NCBI RefSeq assembly: GCF_001953865.1
Contig: NZ_MQUQ01000010.1
Location: 372,177-436,176 of the forward strand
DNA from: Amycolatopsis coloradensis
Lineage (GTDB): Bacteria > Actinomycetota > Actinomycetes > Mycobacteriales > Pseudonocardiaceae
Length of the DNA: 64,000 bases
Direction: 5' to 3'
Made by a program: the position numbers and the translations under genes. Position 1 is the stretch's first letter. Each line of letters starts with the position of its first letter. Of this stretch, positions 7,382-16,561 are shown piece after piece. The notes under the pieces are model-generated. The model had not been told where the DNA came from and did no database searches. It worked only from the letters and a program-made list of their open reading frames with translations.

Positions 7382-9552
7382 GCGCGAAATTCGACCGGAT
7401 CGCGGTCGCCGCGCTGCTCGGCGCGTCCGGGGTCGCCGGAGTGCTGTTCACGCCGGTGTTCGGCTGGGAACCGCTGCTCGTTCCGGTGCTGGTGGTCGTC
7501 CTCGTCGGCTACGGCTGCGTCGAACTGACCGCCAAGTTCCCCGAACTGACCCCCTTCAGGCCGTTGCTCGTGGCGCTTGCCGGGCTGCTCGGCCTGATCG
7601 AGACGGTGCTCACCTCGACCACGCTCGCCTTCCTCCCCACGGGGGCTTCGTTGCAGGGGGTGGCCCGTGGCCTCACCGAGGGCTGGCGGCTCACCCTGCA
7701 GTCCACCTGGCCCGCGCGGCCGGTCCCCGACCAGGTGCTGTTCGTCCCGCTGACCGTGCTGATCGCCGTCGTGCTCGGGCTGGAATTGGTGCTGCGCCTG
7801 AAGAAGCCGCTGGTGGCGCTCGTGCCGAGCCTGGTCGTCGCCGGACTCGCGCAGGCGTATCAGGCGTTGACGGGTATCGGCGCGGTGGCGGCGGCGCTGG
7901 CGTACGCGCTGCCCGCCGGTCTCCTGCTCTGGACCGGCCGTCGCACCCGATCGGTGAGCCGGGTGCCCGGTGGGCCGCGGTTCTCGTGGCGGATGACGGG
8001 ATCGGCGGTGTGGCCCGCACTGTCCACTGTGGTCGCGCTCGTCGCGGGCGCGGTCGCGCTCGCCGGGCTCGACCCGGTCGGCCGCGATCCGCTGACGCTC
8101 AAGGACACCCAGGCCGCGCCGCCGCCGAAGAGCAGGCTCGGCAATCCGCTGGACCAGATCGCCCAGCGGCTCACCCAGCCGGAGGAAGAGGTCTTCCGCT
8201 ACCGGAGCGACATGCCGGTCGACCAGTGGCGCTTGATCGTGCTGAACGGTTTCGACGGCGTGAACTGGCTCGCCGATTCCCGGCTCCGGCGGCTCGGCGC
8301 GGGTCTCGACGGCGCGCCGGACGGTGCGGGCGGCACCGCCGAGTTGCGGGTGCGCGGGCTCGCGGGACCGTGGCTGCCGAGTCATCCGGATCTCACCGGC
8401 GTGGACGGGTTGACGCCGCTGGTGGACCAGACCGCGGGCACCCTGATGATGGATTCGCCGTCGGCAGGGCAGGCGCGGGACTACCGGCTCAACTGGTCTT
8501 CACCCGACGTCGATCTCGGTACCGGTGAGGTCGACGCGCGGGCGCCGGGCGGGCTCGGCGCGCTCGGCGCGGTGCCTCCGGAGGTCGAGCAGGTGGCCAA
8601 GGAGGCCGTGCGCGGTCTGCGGCCGACGTTCCAGTCCGCGTTGCAGCTGGAACGCTTTCTCAGCACGAACTATCAGGTCGCGGTGGGCAAGGAGGATCTG
8701 CCGACCGGGCACGGCTGGCCGCAGCTGCGGCATTTCCTGCTGGAGAACAAGCGGGGGACGAGCGAGCAGTTCGCCGCCGCGTACGTGGTCTTGGCGCGGA
8801 TGAACGGCATCCCGGCGCGGCTGGTCGTCGGGTTCCGCGGTTCGGCCGAGACCGACGGCGGGATGAACGTCGTCCGCAACCGCGATGTCCTGGCGTGGCC
8901 CGAAGTCGCGGTCGCCGGGGTGGGCTGGGTGGCGCTCGACCCGACAGCCACGGCGGGCAAGGCGAAGCAGGATCAGGCCGGTCCCGGCAAGGCGGTCGCG
9001 CGGGCGAGGGCCCAGTTGCCCGCCGAGCAGGAATTGCGGCCGCCGCAGCTTCCGCCGGGCACGCCACCGGACGCCGCCGAGGACCAGAGCGCCGACGCGG
9101 GTGCGAGCTGGTGGTGGCCTGCGCTCGCCGCTTTGATTGTCCTTTTTGGACTATTCTGGCTCTTCGGGGTCCCGATGGCGAAGGTCGTCCGGGCTCGGCG
9201 GCGGCGTCGCCGTTCGGGCGCCGAAGGAGTACTCGGCGCCTGGGACGAGATCCGCGACCGGTTGCGCGCGCACGGTGTGCCGTTCCGGATCGGGATGACC
9301 CCGCGCGATCTCGCGGAATCGGCGGGTTTGCTTGCCGGGGAAGGGATCCGCGAGCCCGTCGCGCGGCTGGCCAAGGTGCTGGACGTGACGCTGTGGTCCG
9401 GGGTCCCGGTGGGCGACGGCGCCGTCCGGCGGGCCTGGCAAGAGGTCGGCGAGGTGCGCAAGGGGCTCGCCGCCAGACCGTTCGCGGCTCGGGTGCTGGC
9501 GGCACTCGAGCCGCGGACCCTGGTCCCGATCAAGTCCCGCGACGGGAGCTGA
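7378..9552 (+). CDS. TgpA-like DUF3488/transglutaminase-fold membrane protein, probably inactive
   Basis: A 724-residue protein: about six N-terminal membrane helices (1-230), an external transglutaminase-like domain (about 400-530), a further helix near 580-605 and a cytosolic DUF4129-like tail. In active relatives the catalytic Cys and His lie in GxCEhFA and HAWxE. Here the matching segments read GTSEQFAAA (Ser462 for Cys) and VLAWPEV (Leu505 for His), while the Asp in ALDPTA is kept. It therefore looks like a pseudo-transglutaminase used for binding or structure. Start ATG overlaps the DUF58 stop. Last gene of the cassette, closed by the palindrome at 9571-9627. Confidence 0.88.
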   Translation: MSAKFDRIAVAALLGASGVAGVLFTPVFGWEPLLVPVLVVVLVGYGCVELTAKFPELTPFRPLLVALAGLLGLIETVLTSTTLAFLPTGASLQGVARGLTEGWRLTLQSTWPARPVPDQVLFVPLTVLIAVVLGLELVLRLKKPLVALVPSLVVAGLAQAYQALTGIGAVAAALAYALPAGLLLWTGRRTRSVSRVPGGPRFSWRMTGSAVWPALSTVVALVAGAVALAGLDPVGRDPLTLKDTQAAPPPKSRLGNPLDQIAQRLTQPEEEVFRYRSDMPVDQWRLIVLNGFDGVNWLADSRLRRLGAGLDGAPDGAGGTAELRVRGLAGPWLPSHPDLTGVDGLTPLVDQTAGTLMMDSPSAGQARDYRLNWSSPDVDLGTGEVDARAPGGLGALGAVPPEVEQVAKEAVRGLRPTFQSALQLERFLSTNYQVAVGKEDLPTGHGWPQLRHFLLENKRGTSEQFAAAYVVLARMNGIPARLVVGFRGSAETDGGMNVVRNRDVLAWPEVAVAGVGWVALDPTATAGKAKQDQAGPGKAVARARAQLPAEQELRPPQLPPGTPPDAAEDQSADAGASWWWPALAALIVLFGLFWLFGVPMAKVVRARRRRRRSGAEGVLGAWDEIRDRLRAHGVPFRIGMTPRDLAESAGLLAGEGIREPVARLAKVLDVTLWSGVPVGDGAVRRAWQEVGEVRKGLAARPFAARVLAALEPRTLVPIKSRDGS

Positions 9553-9570
9553 CGGGGGCTGGTCGCCTGA

Positions 9571-9627
9571 AGTACATGAAGGCCCCCTTCCTTGCGCCTA
9601 GCGCAAGGAAGGGGGCCTTCATGTACT
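9571..9627. terminator. Perfect 27-bp-arm palindrome at a convergent junction
   Basis: Arms 9571-9597 and 9601-9627 are perfectly complementary with a 3-base loop (CTA); the core is TACATGAAGGCCCCCTTCC. It sits between the ends of the transglutaminase-like gene (+) and the kinase-like gene (-). No U-tract, so it is best read as a bidirectional hairpin terminator. Same family as 35156-35218, 35288-35336, 44513-44564 and 48937-48999. Confidence 0.8.
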
Positions 9628-9635
9628 GGGCGAGG

Positions 9636-11048
9636 TCACGGGTTGCAGCGGGCGCCGCGGATCGGGACCGGGTCGGTGGTGTAGACGTGACGTCCGTCGG
9701 TCGCCCTGAGCTGGAAGCAGTACCGGCGCGCCGGGTCCACCGGGACGTCCAGGCCGCGCTGGCGGTGGGCGACGAGCTGTTTCGTCTCGAGCCGCTCGCC
9801 CGCCATGACCACGACGAAGTCCAGTTCGCCTTCCGCGGTCCAGGTCAGCTGCACGTGATCGCTCTGATCCCGCGGCGGGGCGAGGGCCAGCTTGACGTCC
9901 GGGGCCGGTGCGGAAGCCGGTGACGGCGGCGGGATCGCGGCCGCCACCGGGACGGCCTGCCCGCCGATCTGAGCCGGGCCGAGGAACAGCGGCACCACGG
10001 CCAGCCCGGCGACGAGCACTCCCGCGCCCGCCACCGCGATGGGCCGCCAGGGAACCATGCGCTCCGCTTTGAGCGGGCCGCTGAACTCGCGGATCAGGGT
10101 GCGCCCGCTCGCCGGCGGTGCCTGCACCACCTGGACCGGCGCCAGGAGCGCCGGAGCGGCGGGCCGGTGGACCTCGGCGAAGTCGTCGAATTCGACGTCG
10201 ACGGCCTCTTCTTCGCCCGGCACGTCGAAGGATTCCCCGGTGACGACCTCGCCGCCCGGCAGGCGCAGCTTCGTGAACAGCCGGGCCAGCGACGCGACGT
10301 CCTGTGGCCGGTCGGCCGGTTCCTTGGCCAGCAACCGGAGGATCGTGCCGGAAAGCTCCCTCGGGACACCCGCTTCCTGGATCGGCGCCACCGGTTCCCG
10401 CAGTACCTGGAGGATTCGCTCGCCGGGTTGTTGCCCGGTGTGCCGGGGGAAGGGCGGCGCGCCGGTCAACGCGGTGTAGAGCACCGCGCCGAGTCCATAG
10501 AGGTCGGACGAGGGGGAAAGCGTGTCGTCGCGCAGCGTTTCCGGCGCGGTGTACTCGACCGCGTACATCGGGTCGCGCGGGAATCGCCGCCGCAGAGCCA
10601 CGCCGAAGTCGGCGAGCACGAACTCGCCGGACGCGCGGTACAGCACGTTGTGCGGGCTCACCCCGCCGTGCAGGACGTCCGCTCCGTGCGCGGCGGCGAG
10701 CGCCGACGCGACCGCCGCGCCGAGGGCGAGCACGTCGGAAACCCCCAGCCGGGTACCGGAATCCAGGAGTCCGGCGAGCGAACCCGGGCACAGTTCCCGG
10801 CGGAGACCGGAGCGGCCGTCGGGGTACGCCGTGACGTCGTCGATCTGCAGGACCGACCGCGTCGACCGCACGGAGGCCAGCGCCTTGCGTTCGCGCTCGA
10901 GCCAGGCCGACGTCTCGCGGTCGAAGGAACCGGGGAACATTTTGACCACGAAGTCGTTGCCCGTGACGGGATCCCGGCCCGCGTACACGGTGGCGATGGG
11001 GCCCTGGGCGAGCAGCCTCGGTCCGCCGACGGGGGTCTCGATGCTCAT
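9636..11048 (-). CDS. Membrane protein kinase-like protein, predicted pseudokinase
   Basis: A 470-residue single-pass protein. Residues 1-265 have the serine/threonine kinase fold: the ATP-anchoring Lys (VVK, 36), DFG (147-149) and an APE-like APET are kept. The catalytic HRDxKPxN loop, however, reads HGGVSPHN (127-134), so the catalytic Asp and loop Lys are gone, and the Gly-rich loop is degenerate. A membrane helix (about 330-355) leads to an external FN3-like domain (about 385-470). Family knowledge says such changes abolish or strongly reduce phosphotransfer, so I predict a pseudokinase that senses or scaffolds at the secretion machine. Divergent from eccD by 102 bp. Confidence 0.85.
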   Translation of the reverse strand: MSIETPVGGPRLLAQGPIATVYAGRDPVTGNDFVVKMFPGSFDRETSAWLERERKALASVRSTRSVLQIDDVTAYPDGRSGLRRELCPGSLAGLLDSGTRLGVSDVLALGAAVASALAAAHGADVLHGGVSPHNVLYRASGEFVLADFGVALRRRFPRDPMYAVEYTAPETLRDDTLSPSSDLYGLGAVLYTALTGAPPFPRHTGQQPGERILQVLREPVAPIQEAGVPRELSGTILRLLAKEPADRPQDVASLARLFTKLRLPGGEVVTGESFDVPGEEEAVDVEFDDFAEVHRPAAPALLAPVQVVQAPPASGRTLIREFSGPLKAERMVPWRPIAVAGAGVLVAGLAVVPLFLGPAQIGGQAVPVAAAIPPPSPASAPAPDVKLALAPPRDQSDHVQLTWTAEGELDFVVVMAGERLETKQLVAHRQRGLDVPVDPARRYCFQLRATDGRHVYTTDPVPIRGARCNP

Positions 11049-11150
11049 GGCTCCATTGTCGCGCAAGAAGGGCGGATCCGGCGTACTTTCCCGGCGGCAG
11101 GTTCCTGCCGTGCCTGCCCGGCGGCCCGGTCGCTGGCCGACCCTTTTCCC

Positions 11151-12533
11151 ATGCAGACTGCCGGCCTGGTCAGGGTCACCATCACCACTCCGCACCGGCG
11201 CATCGACATGGCGCTGCCGGAACACGCCTCCGTCGCCGAAATCCTCCCCGGTCTGCTCGCGCGGGCGGGCGAAGGGATGGCCGACGACGGGGTCGCCGGC
11301 GGCGGCTGGCAGTTGCGCCGCGCCGACGGGACGGCCTTCGATCCGGACCGGACGCTGGGCGCGCACCGGGTCCGGGACGGGGAGATCCTCCATCTCACGC
11401 CGCGCCGCGCCGAATGGCCCGAACCCGAGTACGACGACCTCGTGGACGCGATCGCTACGGGTTCCGGCCGCACCGGCAAGGCGTGGGGACCGCGGCACAC
11501 GCGGCAGGCCGGGCTGGCGGCCGGTGCGGTGGCGTTGTCGTTCGGTCTGGTCGCGGTGTTGCGCGCCGGACCGCCATGGACGTCCCCCGCGGTGTGGGCG
11601 CTGGCGGTTTCCGCTCTGCTGCTGGCCGCGGGTGTACTGCTCGCGCGAGCGCTCCGTGACGCCGGGGCGGGCGCGGTTCTCGCCGCTGTCGCGCTTCCGT
11701 TCGCCTTCACCGGCGGCGGTCTGCTGCTGGCGGGCGATGATCCGATCGGCGCGCTGTCGGCCGGTCACCTGTTGCCGGCGAGCGCGGCGTTGTCGCTCGC
11801 GGCCGTCGTCGGCCATCTCGGGGTGACCGCGGCGCCCGAACTGTTCGCGGGCGCCGCCACCGTCGGCCTCCTGGGGGTGCTCGGCGGCTGGCTGGCCACC
11901 TTCGACGACTTGGCGGGCTACCGGTCGGCGGCCGTGATCGGCGGCGGCGTGCTCGCGCTCTCGACCACGTTCGCGCCACTGGCGCTGCGGCTCGGCCGGG
12001 TGCCGATGCCGGTGCTGCCACGCTCGACCGCGGACCTCGTCCGCGACGATCCCCAGCCACCGCTCGACCTCGTGCACGCCGCCGTGGCCAGAGCGGACGC
12101 GCTGCTCACCGGGATGCTGGGCGGCGCGGCGATCGTCGTCATGTACTGCCAGCTCCAGCTGATCCGCAGTGACAGCGAGGCGGCGGTCATCCTCGTCGCC
12201 CTGCTCGCGGCCGGTTTCCTGGTGCGGGCGCGGCTGTATCCGATCCTGCGTCAGCGGCTCCCGGTGCTGGTGACCGGGATCTTCGGCGCCGGCTGCCTGC
12301 TGGCGGGACCCTTGATGGCGGACCGCTCGCTGCTGCTCGTCCTCGCCGGACCGTTGTCCTTGGCGGTGGCCGCGGGCGTGGTCGCCTCCGGAATCGCGCT
12401 GAGCACTCGCGCCGCCAACCCGTACCTCGGCCGGATCGCCGAATACTTCGAGATCCTGGTGATGATCGCCGTCGTCCCGGTGGCGTGCTCGGTGCTCGGC
12501 CTGTACGGCTACGTGCGCGGACTGGGGGGCTGA
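11151..12533 (+). CDS. eccD: Type VII secretion integral membrane protein EccD
   Basis: A 460-residue protein with an N-terminal ubiquitin-like (YukD) domain (about 1-85) and then about eleven membrane helices, the layout and length of EccD, the largest membrane part of the ESX channel. The linker at 90-110 is acidic and then Arg-rich. The start is the ATG at 11151; no strong ribosome binding site is seen. It is followed four bases later by eccB, so the two form an operon. Confidence 0.9.
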   Translation: MQTAGLVRVTITTPHRRIDMALPEHASVAEILPGLLARAGEGMADDGVAGGGWQLRRADGTAFDPDRTLGAHRVRDGEILHLTPRRAEWPEPEYDDLVDAIATGSGRTGKAWGPRHTRQAGLAAGAVALSFGLVAVLRAGPPWTSPAVWALAVSALLLAAGVLLARALRDAGAGAVLAAVALPFAFTGGGLLLAGDDPIGALSAGHLLPASAALSLAAVVGHLGVTAAPELFAGAATVGLLGVLGGWLATFDDLAGYRSAAVIGGGVLALSTTFAPLALRLGRVPMPVLPRSTADLVRDDPQPPLDLVHAAVARADALLTGMLGGAAIVVMYCQLQLIRSDSEAAVILVALLAAGFLVRARLYPILRQRLPVLVTGIFGAGCLLAGPLMADRSLLLVLAGPLSLAVAAGVVASGIALSTRAANPYLGRIAEYFEILVMIAVVPVACSVLGLYGYVRGLGG

Positions 12534-12537
12534 AACC

Positions 12538-13971
12538 ATGGCGTCCAAACGGGATCAACTCCAGGCATACCAATTCCTGGTGCAGCGCGCGATTTCCGCG
12601 CTGGTGACGAGGGAGACCGATCCGGAGCAACCGCCGTTCCGCCGTCCGTCCGGTGCCGCGTTCGCCTCTGTCGCGCTGGCGATCGTGGCATTGGCGTGCG
12701 TCGGGGTGTACGGCATGATCGTGCCCGGCGGGAACAACGCCTGGCGCAAGGATTCCGCGGTCATCGTGGAGAAGGAGACCGGCACCAGGTACGTCTACCT
12801 GGACGGCAGGCTCCACCCCGTCGCGAACTACACGTCGGCGCTGCTGCTGCTCGGCGACCACCGCACCACGGAACGGGTTTCGCGTGACTCGCTCGCCGGA
12901 GTCCCGCGTGGGCCGAGGATCGGCATCTCCGACGCGCCGGACGCCTTGCCCGGCACGGAAAAGCTGCTGACCGGCTCGTGGTCGCTGTGCTCGGCACCGG
13001 CCAGTGACCTCGCGGGCAGCCGGATCGAGGAGTCGGTCCTGCTGGCCGGCGCGTCGCCGTCGGGCGGTGCGGAGCTGGGGGAACAGGCGCTGCTGGTGGA
13101 ATCGACGTCGACCGGCGACCGGTTCCTGGTGTGGCGCGGGCACCGGCACAAGATCGACGATTACGGTGCCGTCGGCACCGGGCTCGCGCTCACCGCGGAG
13201 CCGTGGGCGCGGGTCGGCAGGGCATGGCTCGACGTGCTGCCGGAGGGCGCGCCGATCGGCCCGCTGCCCGTCGCGGCGGCGGGGGAGGTGTCCACCGCGG
13301 TGCCGGGCCGGACCGACATCCGCAACGGGATGCTGCTGATGGTGCAGACCTCCGGCGGCGGCAAACAGCACTACCTCGCCGAACGGGACGCCCTGCGGCC
13401 GATCACCGAACTGCAGTACGACGTCCAGCGCGCGAGCTCCCATATGCTCGCCGCGTACCCCGGTGCCGAGCCCGAAACCGTGTCGCTGCCGCCTTCGCTG
13501 GCGACCATGTCCCGGCAACTGGACCCGATCCAGGCCGATGCGGGCGCGGCGCCGCCCATCCGCCCCGCCATCGCGCGCCTGCGCGACCAGGACGCCACCG
13601 TGTGCGCCACCTTCGCCGACGCCGCCGCGGCCCCTTCGCTGACCGTCGACCCCGCGCTGCCCGCCGCGGATCCGATGTCCACCACCGCCCGCCGGACCGC
13701 CACCGGGACACCGCTCGCGGACCGCGTCCACGTGCCGCCGGGCAGCGCGATCGTCGTCGAGGCGATGCCGTCGGCGCAGGCCCCGGCCGGGACGCTGGCC
13801 GTGGTGACCGACATGGGGCGGCGCTATCCGCTGGCTTCACCGGATGTGCTGAAGATGCTCGGGTACCCGTCGGCGCGTCCGGTGCGGCTGCCCGCCGGTC
13901 TGGTGGCGCGGTTGCCGGAGGGGCCGAGCCTGGATCCTTCGGCCGCTCGGCGCCAAACCCTGGGTGGGTGA
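12538..13971 (+). CDS. eccB: Type VII secretion protein EccB
   Basis: A 477-residue single-pass protein. The N-terminus MASKRDQLQAYQFLVQR is a classic EccB start: a cytosolic amphipathic helix that contacts the complex. It is followed by one membrane helix (about 42-62) and a large extracytoplasmic domain of repeated blocks. EccB binds and may hydrolyse ATP outside the membrane in mycobacteria; that activity is not evident from sequence alone. Cys residues near 152 and 350 could form the domain disulfide. Operon with eccD; the 3' end abuts a repeat-rich convergent region. Confidence 0.92.
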   Translation: MASKRDQLQAYQFLVQRAISALVTRETDPEQPPFRRPSGAAFASVALAIVALACVGVYGMIVPGGNNAWRKDSAVIVEKETGTRYVYLDGRLHPVANYTSALLLLGDHRTTERVSRDSLAGVPRGPRIGISDAPDALPGTEKLLTGSWSLCSAPASDLAGSRIEESVLLAGASPSGGAELGEQALLVESTSTGDRFLVWRGHRHKIDDYGAVGTGLALTAEPWARVGRAWLDVLPEGAPIGPLPVAAAGEVSTAVPGRTDIRNGMLLMVQTSGGGKQHYLAERDALRPITELQYDVQRASSHMLAAYPGAEPETVSLPPSLATMSRQLDPIQADAGAAPPIRPAIARLRDQDATVCATFADAAAAPSLTVDPALPAADPMSTTARRTATGTPLADRVHVPPGSAIVVEAMPSAQAPAGTLAVVTDMGRRYPLASPDVLKMLGYPSARPVRLPAGLVARLPEGPSLDPSAARRQTLGG

Positions 13972-14151
13972 CCGCTCGGTCGTGAAGGTTTCCTTCCCCA
14001 ACTGTCCATAAAGGACACTCACTGAGGCTGTTCGGCCGTGTTCACGGACCGCCGACACTGGAGAAAGACGCCCGCACCGCCGCCCTTTGAGGGTTTCGTA
14101 TTTGTTTACCCGCGGGTGTGGAGCTTGTGCGGGTTGCCGGTGTGGTCGGGT

Positions 14152-14190
14152 GGGGAAGATTCCGGTCGTTGGACGTCCGGAATCTTCCCC
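14152..14190. terminator. GATTCCGG...CCGGAATC hairpin
   Basis: Arms GGGGAAGATTCCGG (14152-14165) and its complement (14177-14190) with an 11-base loop. Related in core sequence to 56775-56823 and 60624-60669. Convergent junction of eccB and the kinase gene. Confidence 0.65.
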
Positions 14191-14228
14191 GCTCGGTTGC
14201 GGGTCCACGGGGTCGTGATCGGCACGAG

Positions 14229-14283
14229 CTTGATCAACGGACGATTGGGGGCGTTGAGTGTCCCGAATCTTCCGTTGATCAAG
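14229..14283. repeat. TTGATCAACGGA inverted repeat
   Basis: Perfect 13-base arms (14229-14241 and 14271-14283) with a partly complementary interior (GATTGGG / CCCGAATC, one mismatch). A second hairpin type in the same convergent gap. Confidence 0.65.
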
Positions 14284-14342
14284 GTGTGAGACCAGGCGAC
14301 GATGCCCGCGGAAACCAGGCATAGGTACACAAATGCGGGTCG

Positions 14343-14371
14343 TCCTTGAGGGACCCAGGGTCCCTCAAGGA
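14343..14371. repeat. Short perfect palindrome TCCTTGAGGGACCC
   Basis: Fourteen-base arms separated by a single base, in the same repeat island. A hairpin with a 1-base loop is strained, so this may act as DNA (a protein site) rather than RNA. Confidence 0.55.
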
Positions 14372-14484
14372 GGCCTTCACGGACCGCCGACACTGGAGAA
14401 AAACGCCCGCGCCGCCGACCTTGAGTTCCTGGCATCGACCCTCAAGGTAGGGAAGGAGGCCTTCGCGGACTCACGGCTCGGTGG

Positions 14485-15741
14485 TCAAGCGCCGCTGACC
14501 GGGAACCGCAGTTCGAAGATCGCGCCGCCCTCGTCCGCGTTGTACACCGCGAGAGTGCCGCCGTGTGCCTGCGCGACCCACCGCACGATGGACAGCCCGA
14601 GCCCGGAAGACCCGCCGGTACTGGCGAACCGGTCGAAGGCGTCGCCCGCCATCGTGGTGTCGATGCCAGGGCCGTGGTCCGCGACGGTCACGGTGCCGCC
14701 TGCGACGGTCAGGTGCACGAACGCCTTCGCCGCGCCCGGCTGGCGGCCGTAACGGACGGCGTTGTCGAGAAGGTTGCCGATCGCCCGTTGCAGCAGCGCG
14801 GGATCGGCGTTGACCTTCGTGGGCGCGGCGGTGACGGTGACTTCGGCGCCGTCGGTCGCGCTGTCCTCGACCACGCCCACCACCAGCTGGTCGAGCCAGA
14901 TCGGCTGGATGCTCAGTTGTTCCACCCCCGCGGCGAGCCGGGCGCGGACGAGCAGGTCGTCGATGATCCCGCCCATTCTCGCGGCGAGGCGGACGGTGCG
15001 CGGCAGGAGTTCCGCCGACTGGGCGGGGTTGGCCATCGCGGTTTCGGCGAGCGCGCGCAGGGCGGCGACCGGGGTGCGGAGGTCGTGCGCGGTCTCGGCC
15101 AGCAGGACTTCCTGCTGTTGCAGGGCCGCCGCCGCCGGCCGGATCGAGCGGCCGGACAGCAGGTGGCCCGCGAAACCCATGACCGCGATCAGCAGCACGG
15201 CACCGCCGATCACCAGCAGCGTGAACTGGGTGTGCGCGCCGGACTCGGCCTCGGTGGACTTCACCGCGACGACGGCCGCGAACGCCTTGCCGTCGGTGTC
15301 GCGCAACGGTTCGGCGCGGACCTTGACCACCTGGCCGTTGGTCGCCTTTTGATGGCCCTGGACCAGTTTTCCGGTCCGCACCGCTTCGGTGGCGAGGCCG
15401 TTCAACAACTGCGCGCTCATCGGGACGCACTCGGCCCGCGAAAGGTGCGCCTGGAACGCGGGTGCGCCGCCGGGCAGGATCGCGAACTGCGGGCAGCGGT
15501 CGTTCAGCACGTCGGTGTTGACGAAGCCGAAGTCGACGGTGCCGTCGAAGGCGACCAGCCTGCTGACCGACGACGTGACCTGGCTCAGCTCGGCGTCGAT
15601 CCGCTGCTCGCCCTGGTCCCTGTCCTCGCTGATGAGCAGCCACGCGAAGACGACCAGCCCGAGCGTGTTCATCACGGTGAACAACGCGGTCAGTGTCCAG
15701 CGCAGCCTGCGCAGCCGATCGGCGGAGGAATGGGTGTTCAT
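14485..15741 (-). CDS. Sensor histidine kinase
   Basis: A 418-residue membrane kinase: helix 1 (about 15-37), an external sensor domain (38-170) with two Cys (83 and 105) that could pair, helix 2 (about 172-193), then the dimerisation/phosphoacceptor helix with AETAHDLRTP (phospho-His 219) and the ATPase domain with NLLDNAVRYG, DHGPGI and GLGLSIV. Its ATG overlaps the stop of the upstream response regulator (ATGA), so the pair is coupled. The sensed signal is unknown; the location inside the ESX locus suggests control of secretion genes, an inference. Confidence 0.9.
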   Translation of the reverse strand: MNTHSSADRLRRLRWTLTALFTVMNTLGLVVFAWLLISEDRDQGEQRIDAELSQVTSSVSRLVAFDGTVDFGFVNTDVLNDRCPQFAILPGGAPAFQAHLSRAECVPMSAQLLNGLATEAVRTGKLVQGHQKATNGQVVKVRAEPLRDTDGKAFAAVVAVKSTEAESGAHTQFTLLVIGGAVLLIAVMGFAGHLLSGRSIRPAAAALQQQEVLLAETAHDLRTPVAALRALAETAMANPAQSAELLPRTVRLAARMGGIIDDLLVRARLAAGVEQLSIQPIWLDQLVVGVVEDSATDGAEVTVTAAPTKVNADPALLQRAIGNLLDNAVRYGRQPGAAKAFVHLTVAGGTVTVADHGPGIDTTMAGDAFDRFASTGGSSGLGLSIVRWVAQAHGGTLAVYNADEGGAIFELRFPVSGA

Positions 15742-16403
15742 CGGCTGCCCAGGCGGTAGCCGAGGCCGCGGACGGCGTGGATCAGTTCGGGCTCCTTCAA
15801 CTTGCGGCGCAACCGCTTCACCACCACATCGACCACATTGGACATCGGATCGGCCTGCTCGTCCCAGCAGTGCTCGATCAGATCGGCCCGCCGCACCGGC
15901 AGTCCCGCCCTGGTCAGCAGGTATTCGAGCACGGCGTACTCCTTGTTGGTCAAGGTGAGCAGCACGCCCGCCCGGCGCACCTCGCGCCGCGCGCAGTCCA
16001 TGACCAGGTCTTCGTGGTGCAGCACCGAGGGCCGGTCGAACGCGGACCGGCGGCACAGGTTGCTCACCCGCTCGGTCAGTTCGGCCATCACGAACGGTTT
16101 CACGAGGTAGTCGTCGCCGCCGTGCTCGAACCCGGCCACCCGGTCGGCGAGCGCGTCGCGGGCGGTGAGGAACAGCACCGGCGCCCGCCAGCCCAGCTGC
16201 CGTCGCATGTGGACGTACTCGATGGCGTCGCCGTCCGGCAGCATCCGGTCCAGCACCACGCAGTCGTGGTGCGTTCCGCGCAGGAACCGGTCCGCCGTCG
16301 CGATGTCGCCTGCTTCGTCGACGACGAAGCCGGCCGAACGCAGCTGCGTGACCAGCGCGAGCCGCAGATTCCCGTCGTCTTCGACGACCATCACCCGTGT
16401 CAT
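15738..16403 (-). CDS. OmpR-family response regulator
   Basis: A 221-residue regulator: receiver domain (1-115; acidic pocket EDD at 8-10, phospho-Asp 52 in VLDRMLPDGD, Lys in LVKPF) and a winged-helix DNA-binding domain ending GLGYRL. I start at the ATG at 16403, which has GAGG six bases upstream, rather than at the longer upstream frame. Partner of the kinase that follows. It resembles the orphan regulator at 18917-19579 closely (shared DRMLP-GDA and YLxKPF-MxEL), so the two are probably paralogues that may share promoters or the kinase. Confidence 0.92.
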   Translation of the reverse strand: MTRVMVVEDDGNLRLALVTQLRSAGFVVDEAGDIATADRFLRGTHHDCVVLDRMLPDGDAIEYVHMRRQLGWRAPVLFLTARDALADRVAGFEHGGDDYLVKPFVMAELTERVSNLCRRSAFDRPSVLHHEDLVMDCARREVRRAGVLLTLTNKEYAVLEYLLTRAGLPVRRADLIEHCWDEQADPMSNVVDVVVKRLRRKLKEPELIHAVRGLGYRLGSR

Positions 16404-16561
16404 CAAAACCTCATGTTCGGACAGCGAAAGTAGACGCATGCAGTTCGCGGTGCCCCTGAACGCTAACGCTTCGGGCGCACCGGCCCGCCCTGGCGGGCGG
16501 AACTGGCATGAACAGGACGTCGTCGGCGGCACCGCGCCGGGGGAAGAGGGAGGTACCTGCG

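Larger units (their letters stand above)
14041..14417. repeat. 42-bp direct repeat pair bracketing a repeat island
   Basis: Copies at 14041-14082 and 14376-14417 differ at two positions (shared core GGACCGCCGACACTGGAGAA). They flank the palindromes at 14152-14190, 14229-14283 and 14343-14371. The whole 513-base gap 13972-14484, between converging eccB and a histidine kinase gene, contains only such repeats and no gene I can support. Confidence 0.7.

Noticed and set aside
9569..9628. Short peptide frame reading MKAPFLAPSARKGAFMY across the palindrome
   Set aside because: The same words appear at other copies of the repeat because the palindrome itself encodes them; there is no ribosome binding site.
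11049..12548. Extended minus-strand frame joining the kinase-like gene with the complement of eccD
   Set aside because: The upstream part is low-complexity shadow of eccD; the kinase family N-terminus starts at 11048.
14041..14420. Transposon or insertion-sequence remnant bounded by the 42-bp direct repeats
   Set aside because: There is no transposase fragment inside and the repeats are direct rather than terminal-inverted; a repeat island is the safer description.
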